Positions 42,074 through 51,594 of a DNA stretch of 64,000 nucleotides are shown here, one piece after another. The notes beneath the pieces are model-generated. The model had not been told where the DNA came from, did not search any database, and worked only from the letters and a program-made list of their open reading frames with translations. Position numbers and translations under genes: made by a program. The stretch's first letter is position 1. Each line of letters opens with the position of its first letter. This stretch comes from Candidatus Pseudomonas phytovorans (GTDB lineage: Bacteria > Pseudomonadota > Gammaproteobacteria > Pseudomonadales > Pseudomonadaceae), in assembly GCA_029202525.1 (NCBI GenBank), contig CP119325.1:5926001-5990000 (forward strand). Reading direction: 5' to 3'.

Positions 42074-43423
42074 TCAGACCACGCCCTGAGCCAGCATCGC
42101 ATCAGCCACTTTCACGAAGCCGGCGATGTTCGCACCTTTGACGTAGTTGATACGGCCATCGGCCTCTTCACCGTAGTGCACGCAAGCATGGTGAATCGAC
42201 TGCATGATGTTGTGCAGCTTGCTGTCCACTTCACCGGCAGTCCACAACAGACGCATGGCGTTCTGCGACATCTCCAGGCCCGACACGGCCACGCCACCGG
42301 CGTTGGAGGCTTTGCCCGGGGCATACAGAATGCCGGCGTCCAGGAAGATATCCACAGCTTCCAGGGTGGTCGGCATGTTGGCGCCTTCGGCCACGCAAAT
42401 GCAGCCATTGCGCAGCAGGGTGCGGGCATCTTCGGCGCCCAGTTCGTTCTGCGTGGCGCACGGCAGGGCGATGTCGCACGGCAGGCTCCACGGCGTCTGG
42501 CCCTTGCGGAACTCCAGGCCAAACTGAGCGGCCAGTTCGCTGAGGCGGCCACGCTTGACGTTCTTCAGTTCCATGACCGCGTCCCACTGGGCGTCGGTCA
42601 GGCCGGCTTCGGCGTACAGGGTGCCTTCGGAATCGGACAGCGAAATTACCTTGCCGCCCAGGTCCATCACTTTGCGCGCCGCATACTGGGCCACGTTGCC
42701 CGACCCGGAAACCGCTACGCGGCGGCCGTCGATACGTTTGTCCTGGCGCTTGAGCATTTCCTCGGCAAAGTACACACAGCCATAGCCGGTGGCCTCTGGG
42801 CGAATCAGGCTGCCGCCGTAAGTCATGCCTTTACCGGTCAGTACCGATGTGAACTGGTTGGCCAGGCGCTTGTACTGGCCAAACATGAAGCCGATTTCGC
42901 GGGCACCCACACCGATGTCACCGGCCGGTACGTCGCAGTCAGCGCCAATGTGGCGGTACAGCTCGCTCATGAACGCCTGGCAGAAGCGCATCACTTCGGC
43001 GTCGCTCTTGCCTTTCGGGTCGAAGTCCGAGCCGCCCTTGCCGCCGCCCATGGGCAACGAGGTGAGGGAGTTCTTGAAGGTCTGCTCGAAGGCCAGGAAC
43101 TTGAGCACGCTCAGGGTCACCGACGGGTGGAAGCGCAGGCCGCCCTTGTACGGGCCGATGGCGCTGTTCATCTGGATGCGGTAGCCCCGGTTGACCTGGA
43201 CCTTGCCTTGGTCATCCACCCACGACACGCGGAACAGCACCGCGCGCTCGGGCTCGACGATGCGCTCGAGAATGCCGGATTGCAGGTAGTGAGGGTTGGC
43301 TTCGAGGAACGGCCAGAGGGTGCGCAGTACCTCTTCCACCGCCTGGTGGAACTCCGGCTGGCCGGGGTCACGCTGCTGCAGGCGCGCAAGGAAATTGTCG
43401 ACAGATTCGATCATGGTAGACAT
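42074..43423 (-). CDS. gdhA: NADP-specific glutamate dehydrogenase
   Basis: A 449-residue enzyme matching hexameric GDHs. Key parts are GPYKGGLRFHPSV and PMGGGKGGSDFDPKGKSD (substrate and catalytic lysines), GDIGVGAREIGFMFGQYKR, the Rossmann GSGNVAQYAARKV, and the C-terminal MQSIHHACVHYGEE. It aminates 2-oxoglutarate with NADPH for ammonia assimilation. It is monocistronic, with an AT-rich 150-base upstream stretch likely to hold its promoter. Confidence 0.97.
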   Translation of the reverse strand: MSTMIESVDNFLARLQQRDPGQPEFHQAVEEVLRTLWPFLEANPHYLQSGILERIVEPERAVLFRVSWVDDQGKVQVNRGYRIQMNSAIGPYKGGLRFHPSVTLSVLKFLAFEQTFKNSLTSLPMGGGKGGSDFDPKGKSDAEVMRFCQAFMSELYRHIGADCDVPAGDIGVGAREIGFMFGQYKRLANQFTSVLTGKGMTYGGSLIRPEATGYGCVYFAEEMLKRQDKRIDGRRVAVSGSGNVAQYAARKVMDLGGKVISLSDSEGTLYAEAGLTDAQWDAVMELKNVKRGRLSELAAQFGLEFRKGQTPWSLPCDIALPCATQNELGAEDARTLLRNGCICVAEGANMPTTLEAVDIFLDAGILYAPGKASNAGGVAVSGLEMSQNAMRLLWTAGEVDSKLHNIMQSIHHACVHYGEEADGRINYVKGANIAGFVKVADAMLAQGVV

Positions 43424-43589
43424 CTCACCAAAGGGATTGGACTTATTGGTTTTTTTTCGAATGTACCAAGAAGCAATCGCACTGGAATAGGGCGAAATGT
43501 CGTTTTTTTGAAATTATTTGGTGCGTTTATATAAATGTATACAAAATAGGCGCCAGAAACGGTGTCTTCAGGTGTAGGCCAGGCACAAA

Positions 43590-43615
43590 AATGGGGCCCT
43601 TGAAGGCCCCATTCT
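43590..43615 (-). terminator. Terminator of ettA
   Basis: ATGGGGCC and GGCCCCAT form the stem; TTTTTG follows on the minus strand. Confidence 0.75.
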
Positions 43616-43634
43616 TGTGCATCAAAAAACCGGC

Positions 43635-45302
43635 TTACTGGGCCAGCTTCTTGTGCCGTACACGGTGCGGCTGGGCAGCAGCATCGCCAAGGCGCTTCTT
43701 GCGGTCGGCTTCGTACTCGGTGTAGTTACCTTCGAAGAACATCACGTTCGAGTCGTCTTCGTACGCCAGGATGTGAGTGGCCACACGGTCCAGGAACCAA
43801 CGGTCGTGGGAAATCACAATCGCGGCGCCCGGGAAGTCCAGCAGGGCTTCTTCCAGCGAACGCAGGGTTTCGACGTCGAGGTCGTTGGACGGTTCGTCGA
43901 GCAGCAGGACGTTACCGCCCTCCTTCAGGGTCAGGGCCAGGTGCAGGCGGCCACGCTCACCACCGGACAGGTCCTTGACGAACTTCTGCTGGTCGCCACC
44001 CTTGAAGTTGAAGCGGCCAACGTAGGTGCGCGACGGGATCTCGTAGCTGCCGATCTTGATCATGTCGGAGCCGTCGGAAACCTGCTGGAACACGGTCTTG
44101 CCGCCGTCCAGGTCCTCGCGGCTCTGGTCCACACAGGCCAGCTGCACGGTTTCACCGACTTCGATGCTGCCCGAGTCCGGTTGTTCCTTGCCCATCAGCA
44201 TGCGGAACAGGGTCGACTTACCGGCACCGTTACCACCGATCACACCGACGATGGCGCCTTTAGGCATGGCGAACGACAGGTTGTCGATCAGCACGCGGTC
44301 GCCGTAGCCTTTGGAGACGTTCTTGAACTCGATGACCTTGTCGCCCAAGCGCGGGCCAGCCGGGATGTAGATCTCGTTGGTTTCGCTGCGCTTCTGGAAT
44401 TCCTGCGACTGCATTTCTTCGAAGCGTTGCAGACGGGCCTTGGATTTGGACTGGCGAGCCTTGGCGCCTTTACGCACCCACTCCAGTTCCTCTTTCATGG
44501 CCTTTTCGTGAGCGCTCTGCTGCTTGGATTCCTGCGCCAGGCGATCCGACTTGGCTTCCAGCCAGCCCGAGTAGTTGCCTTCGTACGGGATGCCGGCGCC
44601 GCGGTCCAGTTCCAGGATCCAGCCAGCGACGTTGTCGAGGAAGTAACGGTCGTGGGTAATGGCTACCACGGTGCCCGGGAAGTCGTGCAGGAAGCGCTCA
44701 AGCCACGCCACCGAATCGGCATCCAGGTGGTTGGTCGGTTCGTCGAGCAGCAGCATGTCGGGGGCCGACAGCAGCAGGCGGCACAGGGCCACACGGCGCT
44801 TCTCACCACCAGACAGGTGCTCGATTTTTGCGTCCCAGGCCGGCAGGCGCAGGGCATCGGCGGCGACGTCCAGCTGGCGCTCCAGGTTGTGGCCATCGGC
44901 GGCCTGCAGGATGGCTTCCAGCTTGGCCTGCTCGGCGGCCAGCTTGTCGAAGTCGGCATCCGGGTCGGCGTAGGCGGCGTAGACCTCGTCCAGGCGTGCC
45001 TGGGCGTCCTTGATCACGCTGACCGCTTCCTCGACCACTTCGCGCACGGTCTTGGTCGGGTCCAGTTGGGGTTCCTGTGGCAGGTAACCAACGTTGATGT
45101 CGGGCATCGGACGGGCTTCGCCGTCGAATTCCTTGTCGACGCCCGCCATGATCCGCAGCAGGGTCGATTTACCGGCACCGTTCAGGCCGAGCACGCCAAT
45201 CTTGGCACCCGGGAAGAACGACAGGGAAATGTTCTTGAGAATTTCCCGCTTCGGCGGCACGACCTTGCTCAGCCGATGCATGGTGTAGACGTATTGAGCC
45301 AA
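43635..45302 (-). CDS. ettA: Energy-dependent translational throttle protein EttA
   Basis: Start chosen at TTG 45302, seven bases after GAGGG, because it gives MAQYVYTMHRLSKVVPP, the usual EttA N-terminus, and exactly 555 residues. Two ABC cassettes have Walker A GLNGAGKST and GGNGAGKST, signatures LSGGEKRRVAL and LSGGERGRLHL, and Walker B LLLDEPTNHLD and LLLDEPSNDLD. The linker between them (EWVRKGAKARQSKSKARLQRFEE) reaches the ribosomal P site. It gates translation according to ADP/ATP ratio. Confidence 0.96.
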   Translation of the reverse strand: MAQYVYTMHRLSKVVPPKREILKNISLSFFPGAKIGVLGLNGAGKSTLLRIMAGVDKEFDGEARPMPDINVGYLPQEPQLDPTKTVREVVEEAVSVIKDAQARLDEVYAAYADPDADFDKLAAEQAKLEAILQAADGHNLERQLDVAADALRLPAWDAKIEHLSGGEKRRVALCRLLLSAPDMLLLDEPTNHLDADSVAWLERFLHDFPGTVVAITHDRYFLDNVAGWILELDRGAGIPYEGNYSGWLEAKSDRLAQESKQQSAHEKAMKEELEWVRKGAKARQSKSKARLQRFEEMQSQEFQKRSETNEIYIPAGPRLGDKVIEFKNVSKGYGDRVLIDNLSFAMPKGAIVGVIGGNGAGKSTLFRMLMGKEQPDSGSIEVGETVQLACVDQSREDLDGGKTVFQQVSDGSDMIKIGSYEIPSRTYVGRFNFKGGDQQKFVKDLSGGERGRLHLALTLKEGGNVLLLDEPSNDLDVETLRSLEEALLDFPGAAIVISHDRWFLDRVATHILAYEDDSNVMFFEGNYTEYEADRKKRLGDAAAQPHRVRHKKLAQ

Positions 45303-45487
45303 AACCAAGCCCTCTAATTCAGATAGGTAAAGACATCGACGATCGCCCGGGCAGCATGGCCAGGGGATGTGTGTTTGGAAGTCATTGAACAAAGACGACC
45401 ATTCTACGCCAACGCGCGGCGTTGCATAGGAGGGGTCGATGGTGGGCAGGGATCGGTGTGATCTCTGGGAGGAATTTGCTGCCTCTG

Positions 45488-45588
45488 CCGGCCTCTTCGC
45501 GGGACAAGCCCGCTCCCACAGGTTCACCACAGGGCCGAAGCAATCAAAGATCCCTGTGGGAGCGGGCTTGCCCCGCGAAGAGGCCGGC
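45488..45588. repeat. REP pair (REPIN), ACAA subtype
   Basis: Copies at 45488-45522 (GGGACAAGCCCGC) and 45552-45588 (GCGGGCTTGCCCCGC) face each other. The right copy has one extra C and a changed base in the centre. They fill the 304-base gap between ettA and the hypothetical gene; the rest of that gap holds nothing I recognise. Confidence 0.8.
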
Positions 45589-45606
45589 ACAGCAGCCGAA
45601 AGTGGA

Positions 45607-46029
45607 TCAGACTTTACGCTGCTTGCCCTTGCCCCGCGGCAACCGGCAACGGTCGCCCTGCTCGGCCAGGCGCGCAGCCCAGGAAGACTTCACGCTAAAG
45701 CCACCGCTACGGGCGGGTTGCTGCTCGGCCACATTATTGGCCGGTTTGACAGCCGCAGGCGCAGTGCTGACCACCTTGGCCGTAGCCTCTACTGGCGTTG
45801 GCGCTGCTGCCGCCTTGGCGGTCTTGCGCAGCTCAGCCAGCGATGGGGCCTTGCCCTTGGCGCTGGCGGCAGCGTCAGGTTTTACCAGCGAGCGCTGGCA
45901 GGTCTTGCAGGATACGTCCTCGGTCACGGCAGTGCTGACAAGGGTCTGACTGCTGCGCCCACAGGCGGAATCGAGGCCATTGGAGGAAAAGTGAGTAACC
46001 AAAACCGAACATCTCCGATGCGTTGTCAT
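45607..46029 (-). CDS. Hypothetical Cys-motif protein with basic C-terminus
   Basis: A 140-residue protein. The N-terminal 50 residues look like a small zinc-binding unit, with Cys7, the DSACGR segment, and VSCKTCQRSLVK. An Ala/Pro/Lys-rich linker (residues 50-105) and a basic tail (RCRLPRGKGKQRKV) follow. Such composition suggests nucleic-acid or ribosome binding, but this is inference. It resembles an unnamed Pseudomonas protein; no function is known to me. Confidence 0.7.
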   Translation of the reverse strand: MTTHRRCSVLVTHFSSNGLDSACGRSSQTLVSTAVTEDVSCKTCQRSLVKPDAAASAKGKAPSLAELRKTAKAAAAPTPVEATAKVVSTAPAAVKPANNVAEQQPARSGGFSVKSSWAARLAEQGDRCRLPRGKGKQRKV

Positions 46030-46201
46030 GTAAAGCGGGGGTTATTCTCGCACAGGTCGCAGGGGCTTGCCGAACCACCGGACCGGCACCATGGCCAACA
46101 CGGCTGGCACTTTGCCATAATTCTAGGCATGCTAGCCGGTTTCGGGTGTCCGGCCTTATAGTGCGCCACCGTGGTGCGCCAACCAGACACCGGCACACAC
46201 C

Positions 46202-49200
46202 GTGCATGATCCTTCCCTGCCATCGCCAGCCCAATCGCAGGATCAACGCTTGACCAACCTTACTCATTCGTCGTCATTGCGGACCGCGCCACAGGCACCT
46301 GCCAGCACCCTGCGCGGGTCGGTCAAGGGTGCGTTGGCGATGCTGGCCCTGATCCTGCTGGGCCTGCTGCTGTGGCAGCTTTTCGCCCAGTTCAACCACA
46401 CCCAGGCCGACCTGCGCAAACAAAGCCTGGACGCCACTGCGGAGCTGGCCGACCACCTGAGCCTGAACATGGCGTTCAAGGCGCAGCAGGCAGTCAATGT
46501 GGTGCAGCCCTACGTCAATCCGCCGACGCCCGCCGCCCTGCCGAGCCTGGTCGATACCCTGCGCCAGCGCCTGCCTGCCCTGCAAAGCGTGGCCTGGCTG
46601 GACAGCGCAGGGCAACTGCGCACCGACAGCCTGGCCGGCAGCCCCGACCGCCAGTTGCTTGACGAGTTGCTCACGCTGAACCAGGGCCGCCCCTACTTCT
46701 TCACCAATTCAGCCGACAACCGCACCCTCTACCTGCTGCTGCGTCAGTCCCCTGAGCAGGACCGTGGCTACTGGCTGCTGCGCCTGTCGCCCGACTACTA
46801 CCGCACCCTTACCGTACACCTCGATGGCGCCGGCCACCCCCTGTGGTTGCTGGAAAACAGCCGCAGCGGCGAGGTATTGCAGCGCCACGCGCCGACCGAC
46901 ACCAGCAGCGAGCCGCTACAGAGCGTGATGCTGGCCTTTATCGACAACAGCACCTGGCAGCTGCGCGGCCTGTTCGATGCCCAACTGACCCAGCAGAAAC
47001 TGCTGCCTGCGCTGATCGGAAAATGCCTGCTGGTGCTGTTCTGCGCCCTGCTGCCGGTGCTGGCCCTGATCAACATGCGCCGCCGCCAGCGCGCGCTGCA
47101 GGAAGACCGCCGGCGCTACCAGGAAATTTTCGAAGGCACCGGCGTGGCCTTGTGTGTGCTCGACCTGTCCAGCCTGCCCGGCCAGCTCGACCGCTATCAC
47201 CTGCGCAACCGCGCCGCGCTCAAGCACAGCCTGGCCCTGGACCCGAACCTGCGCCGCTCGCTGCTGCTGGAGCTGAAAATCACCGAGGTCAACCAGGTCG
47301 CTCGCCAGTTGCTGAATATCGAGTGCCACGAAGGTGCCTGGCAACGGCTGATCGACGGCACTGGCGATGGCCGCGACAGCATCGGCATGCAACTGATCGA
47401 CGCGCTGATCGAACAACGCCCGCTGCTGGAGCTTGAAGTACGCCTGCCGGCGCCGCTGGGCGGCGAGCTGCACCTGTGGCTGATGGCACGCCTGCCGCAA
47501 CAGCGCCGCGACTATCAGGCAGTCATTCTCAGCATCAGCGACATCACCAGCCGCAAGCAGGTGGAACTGTCGCTGCTGGAGCGCGAAAGCTTCTGGTCGG
47601 ATGTGGTGCGCACAGTCCCCGACCAGCTGTACGTGCAGGACGTGCTCAGCCAGCGGATGATCTTCAGCAATCGCCATCTTGGCCAGACCCTGGGTTACGA
47701 CCGCACCGAGCTTGCACAGATGGGCGACCGCTTCTGGGAACTGCTGCTGCACCCCGAAGACGCCGCGCACTATCAGGCCCTGCGCCAGCAACAGCGCGAC
47801 AACGGCCATGACCAACCGCTGCACTGCCAGTTGCGCTTCCGCCACCGTGATGGCGGCTGGCGCTGCTATGAGATTCGCGAGCAGGTGTTGACCCGTGACG
47901 CTGAAGGCTTGGTAACGCGCATCATCGGCGTGGGTAAGGACGTGACCGTGCAGATCGAGGCCAGCCAGTCGCTGCGTGACAGCGAACAGCGCTACCGCAT
48001 GCTGGCCGAAAGCATCAGCGACGTGATCTTCTCCACCGACAGCCTGCTCAAACTCAACTACGTCAGCCCTTCGGTGCAGAGCGTGCTGGGCTATCAGGCT
48101 GACTGGATTTTCGCCAACGGCTGGCAGTCGATCATCGCCAACCCGGCCCAGCTCACCGGCATCTACAGCCTGATGGAGCGCGTCAGCAAGGCGATGGACG
48201 ACCCGGTTCAACTGGCCCAGCTGCGCAGCCAGTTGCCGACGCAGCTGTTCGTGTTCGACTGCCTGCGCGGCGATGGCCGCAAGATCCCCATCGAACTGCG
48301 CCTGGTGCTGGTGTGGGACGATGACCAGCGCTTTGAAGGCGTGCTTGGGGTGGGCCGTGACATCAGCCAGCAGCGCCGTGCCGAAAAAGACCTGCGCATG
48401 GCCGCGACGGTATTCGAGCATTCCACTTCAGCCATTCTCATCACCGACCCGGCCGGCTACATCGTTCAGGCCAACGAGGCGTTCAGCCGCGTCAGTGGTT
48501 ATGCCGTCAGTGAAGTGCTCGACCAATTGCCGGGCATGCTCACCGTGGACGAACAGCAGGAAGGCCACCTGCGCTATGTGGTCAAGCAACTGTACCAGCG
48601 CGGCAGCTGGGAGGGCGAGGTGTGGCTCAAGCGCCGTGACGGCGACCACTACCCCGCCTGGGTCGGCATTACCGCGGTGCTGGACGACGAAGGCGACCTG
48701 GCCAGCTACGTGTGCTTCTTCACCGATATCAGCGAGCGCAAAGCCAGCGAACAGCGCATCCACCGCCTGGCCTACTACGACGCCCTCACCCACCTGCCCA
48801 ACCGCACCCTGTTCCAGGACCGCTTGTACAACGCCCTGCAGCAGGCCGAACGGCAAAAGGCCTGGGTGGTGCTGATGTTCCTCGACCTCGACCGTTTCAA
48901 GCCGATCAACGATTCCCTCGGCCATGCCGCCGGCGACCGCATGCTCAAGGACATGGCCCTGCGCCTGCTGGCCTGCGTGGATGACGACGACACCGTGGCG
49001 CGCATGGGCGGCGACGAGTTCACCTTGTTGCTGCAACCGCGCCCCAGCCGCGAACTGGCGCTCAACCGCGCCATCCACGTGGCCGAGAACATCCTCGGCA
49101 GCCTGGTGCGGCCGTTCGTGCTGGAAAACCGCGAGTTCTTCGTCACGGCCAGCATCGGCATTGCCCTCAGCCCGCAAGATGGCAGCGAACTGAGCCAGCT

Positions 49201-50080
49201 GATGAAAAACGCCGACACCGCCATGTACCACGCCAAGGAACGCGGCAAGAACAACTTCCAGTTCTACCAGGCCGAAATGAACGCCAGCGCCCTGGAGCGC
49301 CTGGAGCTGGAAAGCGACCTGCGCCACGCCATGGAGCAGAACGAGTTCATCCTCTACTACCAGCCGCAGTTCAGCGGCGACGGCAAGCGCCTGACCGGCG
49401 CCGAAGCGCTGCTGCGCTGGCGCCACCCGACCCGTGGCCTGGTGCCGCCGGGCGACTTCATCCCGGTGATCGAGGAACTGGGCCTGGTGGTAGACGTGGG
49501 CGACTGGGTGCTGCGCGAGGCCAGCCGCCAGCTCAAGGCTTGGCACAAGGCCAAGGTGCGGGTGCCGAAGGTGTCGGTGAACATTTCGGCGCGGCAGTTC
49601 TCCGACGGCCAGTTGGGCACGCGGATTGCCAACATTCTTGAAGAAAGCGGCCTGCCACCGGCGTGCCTGGAGCTGGAGCTGACCGAAAGTATCCTGATGC
49701 GCGAAGTGAGCGAGGCGCTACAGATTCTTGCCAGCCTGAAAAACCTCGGCCTGAGCATTGCGGTGGACGACTTCGGCACCGGCTACTCATCGCTCAACTA
49801 CCTCAAGCAGTTCCCTATCGACGTGCTGAAGATCGACCGCACCTTCGTTGATGGCCTGCCCGAAGGCGAGCAGGACGCGCAGATTGCCCGGGCAATCATT
49901 GCCATGGCCCACAGCCTCAACCTGGCGGTAATCGCCGAGGGCGTGGAAACCCACGAGCAGCTGGAGTTTTTGCGCGAGCATGGCTGCGACGAAGTGCAGG
50001 GCTACCTGTTCGGCCGGCCGATGCCAGCGCATCAGTTCGAGGCGCAGTTCGCCAACGAGACATTGTTCATGTTCCATTGA
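46202..50080 (+). CDS. Membrane PAS-GGDEF-EAL cyclic-di-GMP protein
   Basis: A 1,292-residue dual-domain protein starting at GTG 46202 (no early ATG in frame). Two membrane helices (about 42-62 and 272-293) enclose a periplasmic sensor of about 210 residues. PAS-like domains occupy about 300-850. The GGDEF domain has YDALTHLPNRTLF and intact GGDEF near residue 935; the RxxD inhibitory site is absent (CVDD in its place). The EAL domain has EALLRWRHP, ELTESILM, DDFGTGYSSL and AEGVETHEQ, so phosphodiesterase residues are intact. The net activity may be hydrolytic with GGDEF as a regulator. Confidence 0.95.
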   Translation: MHDPSLPSPAQSQDQRLTNLTHSSSLRTAPQAPASTLRGSVKGALAMLALILLGLLLWQLFAQFNHTQADLRKQSLDATAELADHLSLNMAFKAQQAVNVVQPYVNPPTPAALPSLVDTLRQRLPALQSVAWLDSAGQLRTDSLAGSPDRQLLDELLTLNQGRPYFFTNSADNRTLYLLLRQSPEQDRGYWLLRLSPDYYRTLTVHLDGAGHPLWLLENSRSGEVLQRHAPTDTSSEPLQSVMLAFIDNSTWQLRGLFDAQLTQQKLLPALIGKCLLVLFCALLPVLALINMRRRQRALQEDRRRYQEIFEGTGVALCVLDLSSLPGQLDRYHLRNRAALKHSLALDPNLRRSLLLELKITEVNQVARQLLNIECHEGAWQRLIDGTGDGRDSIGMQLIDALIEQRPLLELEVRLPAPLGGELHLWLMARLPQQRRDYQAVILSISDITSRKQVELSLLERESFWSDVVRTVPDQLYVQDVLSQRMIFSNRHLGQTLGYDRTELAQMGDRFWELLLHPEDAAHYQALRQQQRDNGHDQPLHCQLRFRHRDGGWRCYEIREQVLTRDAEGLVTRIIGVGKDVTVQIEASQSLRDSEQRYRMLAESISDVIFSTDSLLKLNYVSPSVQSVLGYQADWIFANGWQSIIANPAQLTGIYSLMERVSKAMDDPVQLAQLRSQLPTQLFVFDCLRGDGRKIPIELRLVLVWDDDQRFEGVLGVGRDISQQRRAEKDLRMAATVFEHSTSAILITDPAGYIVQANEAFSRVSGYAVSEVLDQLPGMLTVDEQQEGHLRYVVKQLYQRGSWEGEVWLKRRDGDHYPAWVGITAVLDDEGDLASYVCFFTDISERKASEQRIHRLAYYDALTHLPNRTLFQDRLYNALQQAERQKAWVVLMFLDLDRFKPINDSLGHAAGDRMLKDMALRLLACVDDDDTVARMGGDEFTLLLQPRPSRELALNRAIHVAENILGSLVRPFVLENREFFVTASIGIALSPQDGSELSQLMKNADTAMYHAKERGKNNFQFYQAEMNASALERLELESDLRHAMEQNEFILYYQPQFSGDGKRLTGAEALLRWRHPTRGLVPPGDFIPVIEELGLVVDVGDWVLREASRQLKAWHKAKVRVPKVSVNISARQFSDGQLGTRIANILEESGLPPACLELELTESILMREVSEALQILASLKNLGLSIAVDDFGTGYSSLNYLKQFPIDVLKIDRTFVDGLPEGEQDAQIARAIIAMAHSLNLAVIAEGVETHEQLEFLREHGCDEVQGYLFGRPMPAHQFEAQFANETLFMFH

Positions 50081-50262
50081 TGCTGCATGCACCGGCCCAA
50101 AAACCGGACTTAAAAGTCAACTCGAATGCCCGCCCAGCCCAGACACGGCGCGGGATGCAACATGAGCCCCATTGGTCCGCGACTTGATGCCACTTCATAT
50201 GCCAGCCGCGAATCAATCGGTTAGAATGCCCCCCCAAACTACCCCGATCCTTGAGGACCGCC

Positions 50263-51516
50263 ATGTTCAGCCGTGATTTGACCATTGCCAAGTACGACGC
50301 CGAGCTCTTCGAAGCCATGCAGCAAGAAGCCCTGCGCCAGGAAGAGCATATCGAGCTGATCGCTTCGGAAAACTACACCAGCCCGGCAGTCATGGACGCT
50401 CAGGGCTCGGTCCTGACCAACAAGTACGCCGAAGGCTACCCAGGCAAGCGTTACTACGGTGGTTGCGAGTACGTCGACATCGTCGAGCAACTGGCCATCG
50501 ACCGTGCCAAGGAACTGTTCGGCGCCGATTACGCCAACGTCCAGCCGCACGCCGGCTCCCAGGCCAACGCCGCTGTCTACCTGGCCCTGCTGTCGGCCGG
50601 TGACACCATCCTGGGCATGAGCCTGGCCCACGGTGGCCACCTGACCCACGGTGCTTCGGTGAGCTCGTCGGGCAAGCTGTACAACGCCATCCAGTACGGC
50701 ATCGACGGCAACGGCCTGATCGACTACGACGAAGTCGAGCGCCTGGCTGTCGAGCACAAGCCAAAAATGATCGTTGCCGGCTTCTCGGCCTACTCGCAGG
50801 TGCTGGACTTCGCCCGCTTCCGCGAAATCGCCGACAAAGTCGGTGCCTACCTGTTCGTCGACATGGCCCACGTTGCCGGCCTGGTTGCCGCTGGCGTGTA
50901 CCCGAACCCTGTTCCGTTCGCCGACGTTGTCACCACCACCACCCACAAGACCCTGCGCGGTCCACGTGGCGGCCTGATCCTGGCCCGTGCCAACGCCGAC
51001 ATCGAGAAGAAGCTGAACTCGGCTGTGTTCCCAGGCGCCCAGGGCGGCCCGCTGGAGCACGTCATCGCTGCCAAGGCCATCTGCTTCAAAGAAGCCCTGC
51101 AGCCTGAGTTCAAGACCTACCAGCAGCAAGTCGTGAAAAACGCCCAGGCCATGGCCAGCGTGTTCATCGAGCGTGGCTTCGACGTGGTGTCCGGTGGCAC
51201 CCAGAACCACCTGTTCCTGCTGTCGCTGATCAAGCAGGAAATCTCCGGTAAGGACGCTGACGCCGCCTTGGGCAAAGCCTTCATCACCGTCAACAAGAAC
51301 TCGGTACCGAACGACCCACGTTCCCCGTTCGTCACCTCGGGCCTGCGTTTCGGCACCCCAGCCGTCACCACCCGTGGTTTCAAAGAAGCTGAGTGCAAAG
51401 AGCTGGCCGGCTGGATCTGCGACATCCTGGCTGACCTGAACAACGAAGCGGTGATCGACGCCGTGCGTGAGAAGGTCAAGGCCATCTGCAAGAAGCTGCC
51501 GGTGTACGGCAACTGA
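50263..51516 (+). CDS. glyA: Serine hydroxymethyltransferase
   Basis: From ATG 50263 (MFSRDLTIAKYDAELFEAM), behind TTGAGGA, the protein has 417 residues. The PLP-binding Lys229 is in TTTTHKTLRGPRGG, and other family motifs are HIELIASENYTSPAV, GSQANAAVY and HVAGLVAAGVYP. It converts serine and tetrahydrofolate to glycine and methylene-THF. Codon use is strongly biased to preferred codons, as expected for a highly expressed gene. It ends in a strong terminator. Confidence 0.98.
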   Translation: MFSRDLTIAKYDAELFEAMQQEALRQEEHIELIASENYTSPAVMDAQGSVLTNKYAEGYPGKRYYGGCEYVDIVEQLAIDRAKELFGADYANVQPHAGSQANAAVYLALLSAGDTILGMSLAHGGHLTHGASVSSSGKLYNAIQYGIDGNGLIDYDEVERLAVEHKPKMIVAGFSAYSQVLDFARFREIADKVGAYLFVDMAHVAGLVAAGVYPNPVPFADVVTTTTHKTLRGPRGGLILARANADIEKKLNSAVFPGAQGGPLEHVIAAKAICFKEALQPEFKTYQQQVVKNAQAMASVFIERGFDVVSGGTQNHLFLLSLIKQEISGKDADAALGKAFITVNKNSVPNDPRSPFVTSGLRFGTPAVTTRGFKEAECKELAGWICDILADLNNEAVIDAVREKVKAICKKLPVYGN

Positions 51517-51535
51517 TTGGCGACTGCCTGAAGTG

Positions 51536-51564
51536 AAAAAGCCCGGCCTAGCGCCGGGCTTTTT
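51536..51564. terminator. Terminator of glyA
   Basis: AAAAAGCCCGGC and GCCGGGCTTTTT form a perfect 12-bp stem around CTAGC. Confidence 0.9.
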
Positions 51565-51594
51565 ATTGAAAGCCCCTAACGCGCAGGATGCACC

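Noticed and set aside
2291..45588. Repeated short palindromes that might suggest a CRISPR array
   Set aside because: They are inverted pairs scattered between genes, not direct repeats with regular unique spacers; they are REP elements.
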